NCBI GenBank assembly: GCA_003693705.1
Contig: RBZT01000480.1
Location: 22,702 to 86,701, forward strand
From: Polymyxa betae
Taxonomy: Eukaryota; Endomyxa; Phytomyxea; Plasmodiophorida; Plasmodiophoridae
Reading direction: 5' to 3'
Length of the DNA: 64,000 nt
A model generated the notes under the pieces. It searched no databases. It was given only the letters and a program-made list of their open reading frames with translations, and had not been told where the DNA came from. A program made the position numbers and the translations under genes. Shown here piece after piece: positions 22,194-35,209 of the stretch (within the stretch, counting starts at the first letter, position 1; each line of letters begins with the position of its first letter).

Positions 22194-22926
22194 ATTATCG
22201 TACTTGGCTTGGATAGATATGAGTTGGGAATAAATATGGGTTTGGAGCTGTTGATATTAATTGAATAATATCGGTATGACCACGGGGAGTGCATGTGGGC
22301 GCAGAACGAGGACTCCGACATCAGGGCCAGCTAGTCGGTCTAGACTGTAGAGCCGACGGAGTTTGCGAGGCGGCCTGACCCGACATCACATCCATGTCAC
22401 ATTAGGACCGAAGATAGATTAACAACCACTGGGAATACTGTCATGAATACGGACATTGATACAGTGCCATAGTCATGGACAAGTGCAGAAATAGGCTCCC
22501 ATGTATCCATACAGTACGAGCGAACGCCCTCACATGGTCACTTTCGCCAAATCCGGCTTCAAACAGGCATATATTGGGCAGTATCCAATTCCTATCTCCG
22601 ACTAATCAGGGATTAGTCTCTTACTAATCTCTGACTGTAATCACAACTGATATTGATTAATCGCACCATGACTAATTTCTGGAATAATCACTCAGGTACA
22701 TGCAAAGATACTAGTCAATCCTGTTAGATTGTTTGCTAGTCATTAGCGTTTGAACGTCATGGGCTTACTGTACACAGAGGACTCATGTTTGGGGTAAGAT
22801 ATGAGATATTGTCGATATTTTAATACATTAATTAAATAAATAAAGATGAGATTGCAATGTACAGATGAAAGCAATTTTCAACCCATAGATAATGGATGTA
22901 CAATTCATTACTTGTGAAAGCTGCTG
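22194..22926. other. Intergenic; presumed promoter region of permease copy 2
   Basis: 733 bases without an ORF worth calling. Contains several CTGATTAGT / GACTAAT-like short repeats around 22590-22680. The coiled-coil gene ends at 22927 on the minus strand, so this stretch lies 5' of the permease and 3' of the coiled-coil gene. Confidence 0.4.
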
Positions 22927-25900
22927 CTACCTTTTCGGTATTTCATTGAGTGATGAGATGTTTCTTCCACTTCCAGGACTTAATGAAGCAAACAAAGGAT
23001 CACTTCTAACCTAAAACTACTGTTAATGCAACAGATTGTTGTGAAAATGAAATTACCTGTTGCCGAAAGAGCTCAAAGTCATCCATTACTTTAGAACCAC
23101 TGGATTCAGTAGAAGGTGGTATAGACGGTTTCTTAGAAGATGACAAGCTTGCCTCATCTGCACGATCAAGGAGCTGTTGAATCCGAGATAGTGGCCCAAT
23201 CACCCGATCATGCAGCGATTGTGACCATTTCGATTGCAGCGACAACTGGCGACATGCATCATTGATGACATCAGCAAGTGCATTACGATCCCCATCTTCA
23301 CGTTGTGAGAGCATGGCTCCGCAAATAGATGAGTTCTCGCGTTTGATATCGTCCAGATCATGCTCCATGTCAATAAAAGCAGACTTGATGCTATCGATGT
23401 CTTCAGGTGAACATTGGGCGGCGACAGATTTCATGATACCCCGAACACGTTCAAGTAATGGAGGCGAGCGGGTTGTAGTCCAAAGCGTCCCATCCTGCAT
23501 ACTTTGAAACAATTGCTTCAGGTCGCGATACATGCGTCCTGTCAAAGCTGAATAATGCTGGATCGCAGCACCCAGCCTTGCAGTTGCTAAGCTCTCAGTA
23601 GATGTATCTGAATAAGCAGGACCCATGTCTCTTGCTGGAGTTGAGCTTCGAACGGGGGAGATAGACGGTGGTGAAACCAAGCGAGTTGCTGAGACACTCT
23701 CATTGATACATACGGGAGTAGGACGGTGAAGAGATCCGGGTGCTGGGGATTCGGTCTTGCGGTGAAGACAGGGAACGGGAGACCGATGTGAGCTAGATCC
23801 TGTAACAAAGAGTCAGCAGCAAGATCTTTCAGGATTACATTTCGTACTTGAAGAAGTAAAACAATCGCGATCAATGAATAGCTTTTGTAAGTCCTTCATT
23901 TTTGCTTGAACGGCGGCAAATTCCGCTTCTTCTGCTATAAATACAGTTGGGAGGACGACCAAAGGAAATGTGAAATCCTTACTAGCTTTTAACTGCACCT
24001 CTCGCTCGCTGACGTCTGATTCTCGCTCTTTGAGCTTTAATTCGCGAGCATTAATACTACATTGTAGCTGCTGAATGACAGAGTCAGATGATGTCCCGAC
24101 TGAGAGGAATTTACAACCAACCTGAACTAAAGCACGTTCTTGAGCAACATCACTTAGAGCTTTAACTCGATCGACTTGAGCTTGGGCGGCTGCTTCTCTT
24201 GCATCTGCACATTCACGATTGGCTTTTTCTAACATTTGCTCGATTTGTTTCCTCTGGCTTTCCAAGTCATGCAGCAGGTGACGTGCCTCAACAATTTTGT
24301 TTTGTAAATCTGCAAACTCAGACTGTAGTGATTGATTAGCCATCTTGGTCTCTCTCATAGCTTCTCGCGATGCCTTCAATGCAGCTTCAGCATCACGCTG
24401 CTCTGAACGAGCTTGTGATGCCTGCGCGGCAGCTTGTTTCAAAGTAACATTGAGGTCTGTAACACGCATCTCTAAATCTCGTTCTTGGCGTTGGAGCTTG
24501 GCCTGTAAAACTTGAGTTTCTTCTTCGCGTTGCTGAAGCACCTTCATCTGTCTTTCAAGGCTCTTCCGATCATTATCAACAGTGGCATGAGATCGGGCTA
24601 GCCGAGCAGCTTCCTCTTTCAAAGCTTTAGCTTCTTCAGTCACCTTCGTCTGAGCTTGTAAAAGCTTAGCCGCTTCATTGCGATACTTTTCTTCCAGCTT
24701 TTCTCGATCTGCATCCAATGAAACACGCTGCTGCCGACAATCTTCAAGTCGTTGCCCCAAAAGATCGAGCTGTGCTTGAGTATCAGTCTGAAGACGTCGC
24801 TCGTGATTTTCGAGACGTTTGACTCTCTTCTCAGTCTCAGCAGCTTCATCATCCAGAGCGGCACGACGCCGTTGCATTTCTTCCTCTTGAGCAGCGAGCT
24901 CAGTAAAACGTTCAGAAAGAGACGACTGGGTCTGATCCAAAGCTCGAACACGTTGACGGAATTCATCAGCTTCTTGGGCAAGGCGATCCGTTCGTTCTTG
25001 CAGAGTGGTTTCACGCACATCGAGCTCTTGGTTGCGTTGTTCGAGGAATTTGATCCCTTTATTGGCCTGCTCCTGAATCATAGCTTGCTTCTGAGACAGA
25101 ATTCCCTCCCGATCTTGTAATCTTTTCTGGTCACGCTCTAGATTAGCAAGTTGTGCAGCTACCTCAGAACGGCGCTCTGTAAGCTCATTGCGGTCGCGCT
25201 GCAGACGTTCACGTCCATCTTCAATGCGATTTGCTTCAACTTGTGCTTGCAAAGAGACTTGACGGCTGCGCTCCAATTCTTTCTGCGACAAAACTTGTTG
25301 TTCGCTGATCTCTTTTTCGGCTTTTTTCAGTGAGGCAGCACGCGAGTCTAAGGCGACACGATCACGTTCCATGGTTTTCCGCTGCCCTTCGAGGTCATGA
25401 TAACGCTGCTCGACTTCCCGCTTTTGCTTGTCCAAAGAAGACCGTCGATTATGCAGAGCCGACTCAGTACTACGAATTTGATCCTCACGACCCAGAATCT
25501 GCTGTTCACGTAAAGAGAGCTTCTCCTGGCGTTGATCAAGAGATCGCCGTTCTCGCTCTACGTTTGACGCCTGATCACTGAGTTTAGTTCGTGTTGCATT
25601 CAGCTCTTCCTCTAAGGCTTGCAAACGCTCTTTGCGTTCTTTGACAGAAGATAACATAGCTATTAAATCAGCACGCTTGCTTTCAAGATCGAGGACATTC
25701 TGAGTCCGTGCTTGCAAAGCCTTTTCGTTCTCTTCCAGCATAGTTTCGCGTTTAGAGCAGCGCGCTTCGCGATCATCGAACTCTGATTTTGCCAAATCAA
25801 GACGCTTCGACTCATGTTGAAGTCGGTCCTCATCATCGCGCTTCTGATTCTTCCAAACTTCTTGAGCGTTACGCTCTGCTTGTAACTCAGAGCGTGTCTT

Positions 25901-28153
25901 CTCGACTTCCTTCTGGAAGTCTTTCATTGATTCTTCGAACAGCCGCTTTTCATCTTCCAAACGTCTTGCAGCGAGATCAAGATTAGTGCGGGCCTTAGAA
26001 AGCTCTTTCTCAGTAGCACGATTCTCTTGTTCAGCTTGCAACGTATTCGATTCACGAATAGCAATAGCAGCGCTACGCCTCGATAATTCTTCAGCCTCAT
26101 TATCGAGCTGAGTTTGCCTCCTTTCAATCTGCATTAGCTGCTGAGATTGTTCGTCTTGAAGGCGACGCTCCGCTTCCAGAACAGTTCGTTCACGATGGTT
26201 CAGCTCTTGTTCCCGTTCAGATACGACTTGTTTACGCTTCTCGCATTCGCTTCGTTCAAGTTCAAGCCGTTTGCCCAAAGCAGCAAGGTCCGCTTCGCGC
26301 TGCTTCAGTCTCAGAAGCAAAGTGTCGACTTCGCTCTCTTTCTCTGTTAATGCAGTCTCACGATGCTGTAATGAAGCTAGCTGAGAGTCGATCTCTTGCG
26401 TTAAAACTGTAACTTGCTGACGAGCTTCCAATGACACTTTCACATCATTCTGTAGCTGAGATTTTTCCAAAGTCAATGCTTTGGAGTCGTTTTGCAACTG
26501 AGTCCATTCATGATCAAAATCGTTCTTCATGCGAATCATTTGCTGCTCACGTTCTTGTAGTTGCTGTTCACGTTCATCGAGACGTTGCTGCAGAAGTGAC
26601 AATCTCCTCTCAGAGGCAGTGATATCTGCCTCTCGAGAAGATAAATTCTTCCTTAACGTCGTTAATTCAGTCGATTTGTTTAAAACGTTTTCACCATCAA
26701 CATCCATTAATTTCTTTTTCCGTTCGAGTTCCATAGATGTCGCCTCCAATGACTCCCTCGTCACTTGGAGTTCACGCTCGCGACGTGCCAGATCATCTTT
26801 GGCTGATTGCAGCAAAGCCCTCTCATTGTCAAGAGCATCACGTTTACGAGCTAATTCGTACTGAAACAGCTCAGATTGCTTCGAACCAGCACCATTCTTG
26901 TCATCAAGCGCCCTTTGTTGCGCATCGAGTTCAGCTTTCAGGCGAACTAGGTCATTATGTTTTTGCTGCAGCGACGCTTCCATAGCTGAGCACTGCGCCT
27001 CACGTTCAGCGCAGAGCTTCTCTTGCTCATTAAGTCGCGCAATCATCTGAAGTTCAGTCATTCATGTATGAAACAATGCAGATTGGATAAAATACAAGAT
27101 CCATTTCGGCATTATGGCGAATAGTGTCATTTTCGAGCCGACTACGCTCCACAGCGAGATCGTAGGCCATTTTCTCATCGGAAGTACCAGTAGATAAAAG
27201 AGAAGGATTTCTGGATGGCACTGAGGGCGCAAAAGCAGTAACATTTGAGCTTTCAGCAGGAGGCTGGGATGTCACTGGACAACACAATCAGATATTAAAT
27301 ACAGTAATGGCTGAAACATACCAGAAGACTGCCGGGTCAATGAGGGCACCTGAGAGCGTTGGACTAACAAAAATATAAGAATATAATGAGCGAGGTACAT
27401 AGCAAAACATTGTACTTGAAGGTTGGCGAGAAATGGTCGGAGCTGGAGCCACAAGAGATGATGATCCGACTGTCTGAGTTTCTGTAGGTGTTTCGAACGA
27501 TAATGAGGCACGTTGACGCGCCACCACTACTAAGTTTGAGCGTGCATCATGTCGGCATTAATGCAAACCATACCAAGATTAGCGATATTCGACAACGAGG
27601 AGCTCCGTTGTTGATCTTGCTGGGCAACTGCAGCAGCAGCCAAATTCCGAAATCTTGATGAACGTTTCGGAGATACCGAAGACCTTGGAGAAGAGGAGGA
27701 ATCTATTTCATCTTCAGATTCGGTGACACGATCAAGGGATTGCTGCTGCTGTTGCTGATGCTGTTGTAATGCTGCTCTAGTTTGCGATACCATCTGCATC
27801 GATAGTGATCGAAATCGATTAGTGTTCGATGGATCCTGTGGTACATTCCCATTGGAAGTCAATGAAACACTCTGATGTCTTCGTGCCTCTTGTTTGGCCT
27901 TCAATGTATTCAACGATGATACCGTATCCTGCAACGACTCACGGAGACGTTCCTTTGTCTCACTAGGTCCCGGTGTAGTCGCAAAATCCGGTACTGAAGG
28001 GGCCGAACCGCTCGTATCCCAGTTAAACAAATCGGTGCTACCTGAGCGCGAATGTCGACGTAGCGAAGAGCGGCGCGAGGCGCCTGCCGACATTGCGCTG
28101 TTCGTAGCGCCGTGTTCTGGGATAACTGTGCAGTCGAGCGCGTCCTGTGACAA
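22927..28153 (-). CDS. Large coiled-coil protein, nine exons
   Basis: Exons read from 28153 downwards: 27574-28153, 27416-27529, 27322-27363, 27096-27274, 24122-27046, 23983-24070, 23848-23934, 23057-23799 and 22927-23010. Coding sum 4,842 nt, 1,613 residues; introns 44-56 nt. N-terminal about 310 residues are Ser/Gln-rich and disordered, including a QQHQQQQQQ stretch. Residues about 310-1300 form an unbroken coiled coil packed with ERE, RE..L and Q-rich heptads (for example NEQEKLCAEREAQCSAMEAS). A serine-rich linker follows, then a helical C-terminal domain with PEDIDSIKSAFIDMEHDLDD and a disordered end. No motor, CAP-Gly or kinase domain. The architecture is that of a centrosome, basal-body or Golgi scaffold. 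FBF1- or CEP-like proteins are possibilities I cannot confirm. No functional claim beyond structural scaffold. Confidence 0.85.
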
Positions 28154-28707
28154 ATCTGTCTATGATCGCGACGTCACTTTTCCGGTCCTGATCTGGTTCA
28201 GGGAACACGAAGAGGCCGCGCCTGATACCACTTGCATTATTGCTTACAGCTTCTCATGATTGCTCAATACCTTTGTCATGTATGATTTCAATCAGGCTTG
28301 TTGCCACATCGTCCCTGAGGACGCTGACTTATGTCCACACATTTCAAAGACGTCATGTATGATTTCAATCAGGCTTGTTGCCACATCGTCCCTGAGGACG
28401 CTGACTTATGTCCACACATTTCAAAGACGAATGTCACTTCTCGGCAAAAAAAATGCATCCGAAAACGATTCCATTTCGGTTTGGTCATCTAGTAGACTTC
28501 GTATAGACCTTTCTACCTGGCTTTTTGTGTATGAAACTATATCAACTTCGGGGTTGCATACTCGCTCAGCGTCAATGTCTTATCAATCTGTCTCAGTGGT
28601 CATCATCTCTCAGGTTGAAGTTATTGCCATCTTGATCTGCGACTTGCATCTCGTGTTTAATCATTACATGAAATCAATCAAACAAAGTAAATAAATAATC
28701 AAATATA
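28154..28707. other. Intergenic with a 77-bp tandem duplication
   Basis: Between the start of the coiled-coil gene and the end of a secreted-protein gene. A plus-strand frame (28260-28694) is created by the duplication (same peptide twice) and looks accidental. Confidence 0.5.
28275..28429. repeat. Perfect 77-bp tandem duplication, two copies
   Basis: Units begin GTCATGTATGATTTCAATCA and end with TTTCAAAGACG at 28352 and 28429; period 77. The copies are identical over the whole unit, implying recent duplication or a concerted process. It lies directly upstream of the coiled-coil gene, about 120-275 bp from the ATG, so it may double promoter elements. Confidence 0.93.
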
Positions 28708-29328
28708 TTAACCAGAATTTTGTAGGTTTAAACAGTTATCTTTGCAGTATTTTACATCATCTGTCTCTGTACAGCTTGTCCATAATTTGTACATTTTAAA
28801 TGCTAAGGATGCCTGGGATGACATCTGCTTGTTTTGTTGGGACATATTTTCCAAAATGTAATGATAAACAGATATAGTATCGCTTTTGGAAATTTCACTC
28901 CCTGCTTCTTCAGTTGCCTTCTTCGCTTCATATAACAAATTCTGTAGTTCTGGCGACATTGCTCTTCTTGCTGCGAGTCGGTTGGAAATATCTGTCGCGA
29001 TCTGCACATCTTCAGTCCTTCCTTGAAGACTGCCTCTGATCTCAATTGATGTCAAGAAGGCCAAAGTTATCAAATCAAACTGGGAATCGCGATTGTTAAC
29101 CTGCTCTTGTTCGATTGCCACTTCTGCTTGAGTGATATTATGTTCCAAATACTGTATCGGCAGATGGTCAAGGGATTCACATCTAGCGAGTCTGAATATG
29201 GGCTCATGGATACTGAGAAGTGGGCCATCAAACTGTCCGCCAGAGCAGGATTCCCAATCACTTTGTCCAAGGACATTGGTCAGAATACAGTTCAATAACA
29301 GAATAATGAGAGATGAAGGCAGCAGCAT
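28708..29328 (-). CDS. Secreted protein, hypothetical
   Basis: Single exon, 206 residues. Begins MLLPSSLIILLLNCILTNVL with GQSD following, a clear signal peptide with likely cleavage before Q. The mature part is helical and polar with six cysteines (e.g. ESCSGGQ, RCESLD, TSCTE, YCKDNC), consistent with disulfides in an extracellular protein. No further membrane segment, no known domain. Its size and cysteine content resemble effector-like secreted proteins, but nothing shows the role. It starts a run of leader-bearing genes extending to 46 kb. Confidence 0.65.
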   Translation of the reverse strand: MLLPSSLIILLLNCILTNVLGQSDWESCSGGQFDGPLLSIHEPIFRLARCESLDHLPIQYLEHNITQAEVAIEQEQVNNRDSQFDLITLAFLTSIEIRGSLQGRTEDVQIATDISNRLAARRAMSPELQNLLYEAKKATEEAGSEISKSDTISVYHYILENMSQQNKQMSSQASLAFKMYKLWTSCTETDDVKYCKDNCLNLQNSG

Positions 29329-30214
29329 GGCTAATATCCAGGTCGATTTAGGCCCATCTCCCTATTGAGTCATAGAAAAGAGAGACGAAGAAAAGGAGAA
29401 GGAAGAGAGAAGCGCTTCCCTCTGCCAACTTCTCACTCTCAGCTCACCAATTCTAGAGACCTCTAAAGCCATTACGGACAGCTCCTATGAAACGTTACAG
29501 CAGAAACTGGTGCCGGGAGCGCTCGACTCTTAAATATCCTATGTGTGTCTGGGATGGCCTTTCCCCTTTGGTAAGTGTGTAAGAGCACTAGGTCCTTGCT
29601 GACGGAGATCGATTCGAACGGTCATATAGGAATCCTTTGATCAAGAAGTTTGCACTGAATACTGCTACATGTTCTGCTCTCTGGCAATCCTACAAAACTG
29701 TAAACATGCATGAAAAACGACCCGCGTGGGCGACATTAATTGCCGCCGGTTCTTTAAAAACATAAACCTCAAGTAGCGATAAGCATATCAACTCATAAAT
29801 TTCAAATTGAAGCAAACCTTTAATGAACCAAAATTAAGTCGAAAGGGTTTATAAGGTCTAAAAAGATAAATCAGGTCGGGAAACTATACCAAAATGTGGA
29901 TTAATGTTCACAAACTTACCTCGCGTAGATGTCGTTCCTTCATTTCGTATACGTGTTGAAGCTTACTCAAATCACGTCATCAGCCAGCTGAAGCTGTAAA
30001 GAGATTCTGAGCCATTCCAAATTGGCGGTCTATGCTACCGAATAACAAACCAGTAAAGTGGCAAGATAACCTATCCGAAGTAAGTCGGAGAATATCCATG
30101 CCACGCCAGCCCGAGTCCTATAGTACATATCTGTCGTCACTCAAACTTCACTACTCATTATACATTTCGTAACTTTTTAAACAACAAGAAGGCGAACTTC
30201 ATTGCTATACTAGC
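29329..30214. other. Divergent intergenic region between two secreted-protein genes
   Basis: 886 bases, no ORF of note. The flanking genes point away from each other, so promoters for both probably lie here. I recognise no motif. Confidence 0.45.
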
Positions 30215-31494
30215 ATGCTCGCTACACGACACGTTGTTGCTCTTTTTCTTGTCGTTGCATTATGTTCGGCAATCATTGCCGCTGTCGTCTGGAAGACCCA
30301 GTCCAAGGGTCTGTCGCAGCCAACAGAAACTCGAATCGGCAACGCCCCCGACTCCGACTCTATTAATATCTTGGAGGAAAATAGTATCGGATTGAAAGGC
30401 TTGTGAATCCAAACCTAATGGAGTTTTCACTGATTTGTCAGTAGATGAGAGCACAACCGAGCCCACAAAGATGCTGCTCGAGAAACAAGACGATTTTATC
30501 TCGATTGATGCCGTAGATAGGCAGATTATCCAAACGAAGGGTTGGTTTTTCAACCACGTCTGGGATGTTGATTTTGATTTTGGTAACAGATGAAAACCCA
30601 ACACCTGAAACTTTGAAACCAGCGGATGTTGATTTGAATGATGAACTAATGAAACCACCTGTAAAGTCTTTCGATCCGACAATACCGTCTTATGCAATTG
30701 ATGAAAATGGCAATGTCTATGAATGGGTGGAGAAAGGTCCTGATATGTTCGATTCACTTCGTCTAACTGACAACGCATCTGGCAATACTGCTACCCGTCG
30801 ATATATGTGGTTTGCACATATGAACCGATTGGATGAGACTGAATCGCTGTACGACCAGCTGAACATTACTCAAAATGATATTGAAAGTAATGAACCCTGG
30901 GTTAAGGTCGCTGTTGACGTTGCCAAAGAAATTCGTCGCCGAATTATGCAATACTTCGTTTGTCTATCACCTGAACACGCTATATGTGATCTGAATTCTT
31001 GGACTACGATCCAACATGAAGCTCCCGATGCAGTACAGCATCGCATGCGAGTCTTTGTGGCAAAACTGGAATTTCTGAAACCATTCGATCACCTTCGCCA
31101 AGTTACGCAAGACGATTGTAAATATCCACCCATGGCCGGTACAGTACGCGAGTATTTCCTTTATCTAAAATTCTTTGATAACTGGCACCAAAAATATCAT
31201 GATATTGCTGAAGAAGTCGAACGGCTATCTTTTAGAGGATGTACCCGCGTGTTCGAAGTCATTGGCGATCACGCAGCAGCATTAGAGAAGATTCAAAAAA
31301 TGTTAGATCTCTGCATAAAGATTTTGAGCACAAACCCGAACCTAATAAAGGTCGTGGAGGGAACCGATCTCTTAAACCGTGCATGCGGCCCTGGATATGA
31401 AATGTTTGATCGACTCCCAGAGCCCATCAAACCAAGACTATCGAAGTTTGCAGAGTTGACCCGGGAAGTTGTGGTCAAAATGACAAGCCTTTAA
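30215..31494 (+). CDS. Signal-anchored or secreted protein, hypothetical
   Basis: Three exons inferred: 30215-30383, 30442-30540 and 30590-31494 (390 residues, phases consistent). The N-terminus MLATRHVVALFLVVALCSAI continues to IAAVVW: a long hydrophobic segment serving as signal peptide or signal anchor. An acidic linker leads to a globular helical domain of about 270 residues with Cys at several points (RRIMQYFVCLSPEHAICDLN; QVTQDDCKYPP; SFRGCTRVFEV; NRACGPGYEMF). I find no known domain and no clear homologue in the window, though helix spacing loosely recalls the pair at 33.3-38.6 kb. The first intron donor (GTATCG) was picked because it is the one that keeps the frame open. Confidence 0.6.
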
Positions 31495-33282
31495 ACTCAC
31501 CCTACAGTAAAAGTTTCTGATTGGGCCCTGGGCAATATTGCCAGGGTCCAGGGTCCTTAGCAAAAATGAGTGCTGAGGGTCTTATCAAGGTGCCAACGTC
31601 ATTTTAGGGGCCTTAATAAAGAATTGGCGGTTGTTACTTGTTATCACATGTAAATCGAAATCTCCAACAATTTCGTCGTTTCCTCAAGAGAGATACGTGT
31701 TGATTGCCGAAAGAATTTTTATTTGTAGACTGGACGAGTTTTGTCCAATTTGGCTATGAAACGCACGTCTACGATGTAAAAGCACCCACAGCCTTCGCAA
31801 AATCGATTCAGTTCACTATGCAATAAAATTGCTTCATTTAAAAAAACTTTCAAGTCGATGGCCAGGGCATGTACGATTACGCTATCGAGTATATTCAAAT
31901 AGCATTAGTTCAGGGAGTGTACCTATTAAGAGCCTGGGAAGCTGGAATTTCAAACTTTTACTGTATACTTTTATTTTGTATCTTATACATACAGTTGGAG
32001 TACTTTATCTGGAAACAACTGACTTTAAAACCCTAGCAATATTATAGTAAAAGGTGCTCAAAAGCCTCCCAGACATTGTTTCTTCGTTCATCGGAAATAT
32101 TTATCAATGGTCAATTGCTTTGACGACGAATTAGAAAGCGTCCTAATGATAGCTTTCACGCTCAGCAAGTCAAGCTCTTCTCTGAAGAGCAAGTACAGTA
32201 GACTTGCAGGAAAAGCTATACGCGGTCAATTAAATGGTACAAAACAGAGGACTTCGTATAGAGAGTTTGTTATTATTAGGTATAAATAATCAGGGTTTGC
32301 TCTTTCCACAGTTTTCTGTACCATAAGCGAAGGTGTAATTTATACAAGTTGTATCTTATACAGAGGTTCCAAAAGGTATACACTGATCCCCCAAAGCGAT
32401 CTTGACTGCATATACAAACGCGAGCCTCAACAGAATTCACCAAGGTCGGGCTCTAAAGCGTCAGGAAAGCGAAAAGACGGTTTCAAGAAATCATCGCGAG
32501 CCAGCCGAGATATGACCAAAAGCTGATACAATTCCTCACGTTGGTAAGAACAACATTATAAGGTGGTCACCACTTGAACGAGCATGAATTTGATATTCCA
32601 AGAGAGATATGGATTTTGCTGCAAACGCTCATGTGGACTGCTGCTAAAACAAGATATCTTCCCATTAGCAAAATTAAGACATTCTATGACGAATACCGCT
32701 TCGTATTTGACGTTGCTTCCGGTGTAGCCCGCTCCTGGTGAAAGTTATCCTAAATTGATATTCGATTCTGGTGCTGGGATTACGGACGACTGGCTACATT
32801 TATTGAAGCCTTATTTTGAGCATTACAAGGTATTTTTGTGGTGAGAAGCGCTGCTCAAATCGTATCGTCATTGACGATTTCACCTTTCGGGTTTTACTCT
32901 AATAAACAATGCGATTAATCAGGATCATGAAACTGATAGATTAACCTCGAAACTTGCTCAATGACACCTCTCGTTCAATAATGTATCATTGATTCATAGA
33001 TGAAACTGAACCAATTTCTCTGGAGTAATTATCAAGTCTACATCATTTTTTCCAGATGTATGAGCTCTTCATTGTGATAGCTTTACTTCCTATTGGGAGT
33101 ATGATATCACATTGGGGTGTCCTTTAAGAAGCCGCGCTAGAAGTAAATGCACGCACTTCAACCATGTTGTAGCGCAGCACCATATGCATAATAGCGATCA
33201 GCACAAGTCCTGAAGGGACCCTTTCCCGAATTCCGATTTCTCTGGCTGTCCAGAGCGCAGAAGTCCAATATAAACCATCATT
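31495..33282. other. Intergenic; hairpin after the upstream gene, otherwise nothing
   Basis: Just past the upstream gene at about 31524-31546 is a palindromic CCCTGGGCAATATTGCCAGGG, a possible hairpin, followed by a related CCAGGGTCC motif. A few short frames (31829-32047, 32107-32289) have no domain. This 1.8 kb may hold decayed sequence; I see no transposon ends. Confidence 0.4.
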
Positions 33283-35209
33283 ATGGCGATGAATAGCCTG
33301 TTCGGCCTGACAGCTATTGGTGTATTTGTAGCTGTGACAGCCACATTCGCTGGTGGTTTACGCTTCCGATCATTACGAGTCCCAGTACCCAAACTGAACT
33401 GTTTCTCTCGTCCGCAAACCCACGACGATGTTCCTATACCATGTATCTCCATTTTGCCTCTACTTGTGCTTTTTTAGTTAAATTTGCCCAGACCACTATC
33501 ATGATATCGAATTTGTCGATAAAGGATTGAGCACCAGATATCACGTGACTCAGGATGTTGCTGAGATTCCCGAAATCGTCAAAGAGGTCATTCATGAAAT
33601 AAAAGCCTCGCAATCGTCCATGCGCATTCTGAACGAAGCCAATTCAAACGTCGCTGCCGCTAATGACGAAAGCTTCTTGGACATAAGCCGAATTGTTTCT
33701 GAGACTCTTGTCAACCCGAACATGCAGGTTGACGATTTTGGGTTTTCAACAATATGTCACCAGATCCGAAGCGCTATCAGTGTAATCTCTCTCTACCCAA
33801 CCAAGACCTTCGAAATCATCAAACCGCTCTATGACCATTACGAACAGCTCACCAGCGATCAACGTAATGTGCTTCGAAACTTGGCCATCTTACAGCGCAT
33901 GGTGGTCATGTACGACCTGGTTCGCATTATTGAGCATCGAATGGCTTCTATCCTGCGTCGGAGTCGTTACACGATACAATTCCCAGAGCTGCGTCAAATG
34001 CATCGTGATTTTGAGCCGTTGGCCCTCTCACGAGCATACGCCGCTCTTCGAAAAAAAGACGAGTTCGTCGACCATCCATTTCGTCAATCTGTCAAAGAGA
34101 AGAAATTTATCGAAATGGGCCTGGACAGCAAGCGTGTTTACAGAAATAATCTGTTTAATGATGTAACCGGCAAATGGGAAGAATTCCAAATTCAGATCGA
34201 TTCTATCGTTGGTAATGCAATCTGCGATATTGATTTTCGATACATTCGCAATCTTGATGAGCCATCACCTTCGCTAAATGTTCTCGGTCTTGATTTCGAA
34301 TTTATCAAGAGCCCATTTTACATTGCGATTTCGGATATTGGCAACAAGGTAGCGAATAATTCTCGAGCCTGTCCTGTGTTTCACACTTAAGGTTCTATCC
34401 TGTATGAGTACTGAGCATTAACCATTGTTATAGGTATTAAACATGATTCAAGCGGTACGACCTACTGACACGAAGTTCTTGTCTGTTTATGAAGTATAAT
34501 AGCTAAGCGACATTTATGTGAATATCATTTCTAAAGACATGACGTACAGGTACCATATCAAAGGCATCATTTCACGACCGAATATCTGCAAACATTACTT
34601 GACGGCGAACTTGATGCTAACAATGGAAATGCTCTGGAGTCGCTAAATCTAGCTTTAGAGTCAGGTTTATATCGTGAATATGAGCGCCTTTCAGATCAAG
34701 TTCCTGATCGCAAACTTCTTTTGAATCAGCTTCTACAAAAGCAACGCTCTTTAACGGTCACTCGTGCAAGCGATCAGAGTTTCGATCTGTTTAATTATTA
34801 TGCCAAATATTCGATTCAGTTTGATTTGTTATCTGCACAAGGTCAACAGCTTTATGAATTAGCCAAGTTTCTCATTGAATTCGCTGTCTCGAAATTCCTC
34901 GATGGTGCCGGCCCGGAGATGCTCCTTTATCATCTTTGCAATGATAGTCCATGGGCCCTGCCTGTACTACGATTTGATTTCAGACATCATCGTTGGGAAG
35001 CGGTATCACTGCCTTTGGAGATTATCGTCGAATTTGCTCTTCAGGTTGCTGTTGATTATGGATCTGATCTAGCTGTTAGTCATGATCAGGATGGAAATAC
35101 GTTCTTCTCGTATCAATCTGATAATGATGCTGGTAAAGATATTTTACACAATGCATTCATCTCTCACTTTGATCATTCACTTCTTACACTACTTACTCTT
35201 AATGAATAA
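33283..35209 (+). CDS. Secreted protein, four-exon family, paralogue 1
   Basis: Four exons: 33283-33352, 33492-34348, 34434-34493 and 34550-35209; 548 residues. Exon 1 encodes only the signal peptide (MAMNSLFGLTAIGVFVAVTA, ending TFAG) and stops in phase 1. Exon 2 gives a helical domain with YPTKTFEIIKPLYDHYEQLT, NLAILQRMVVMYDLVRIIEH. Exon 3 is exactly 60 nt. Exon 4 has ALESLNLALESGLYREYERL and the ending motif LPVLRFDFRHHRWEAVSLPL followed by EIIVEFAL. The gene at 36329-38588 shows the same four exons, intron phases and motifs, so these are tandem paralogues. No transmembrane segment after the leader: presumably extracellular or vacuolar. No known domain; function unknown. Confidence 0.8.

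Noticed and set aside
24640-26985. Many plus- and minus-strand frames inside the coiled-coil gene
   Set aside because: They are shadows of the coiled-coil frame, whose codon pattern leaves other frames open.
28260-28694. Plus-strand ORF with a repeated peptide
   Set aside because: The repeat comes from the 77-bp DNA duplication, and the frame has no leader or domain.
31524-31546. Palindrome as a Rho-independent terminator
   Set aside because: The genome is eukaryotic; bacterial-type terminators are not expected. Mentioned only as a possible hairpin.
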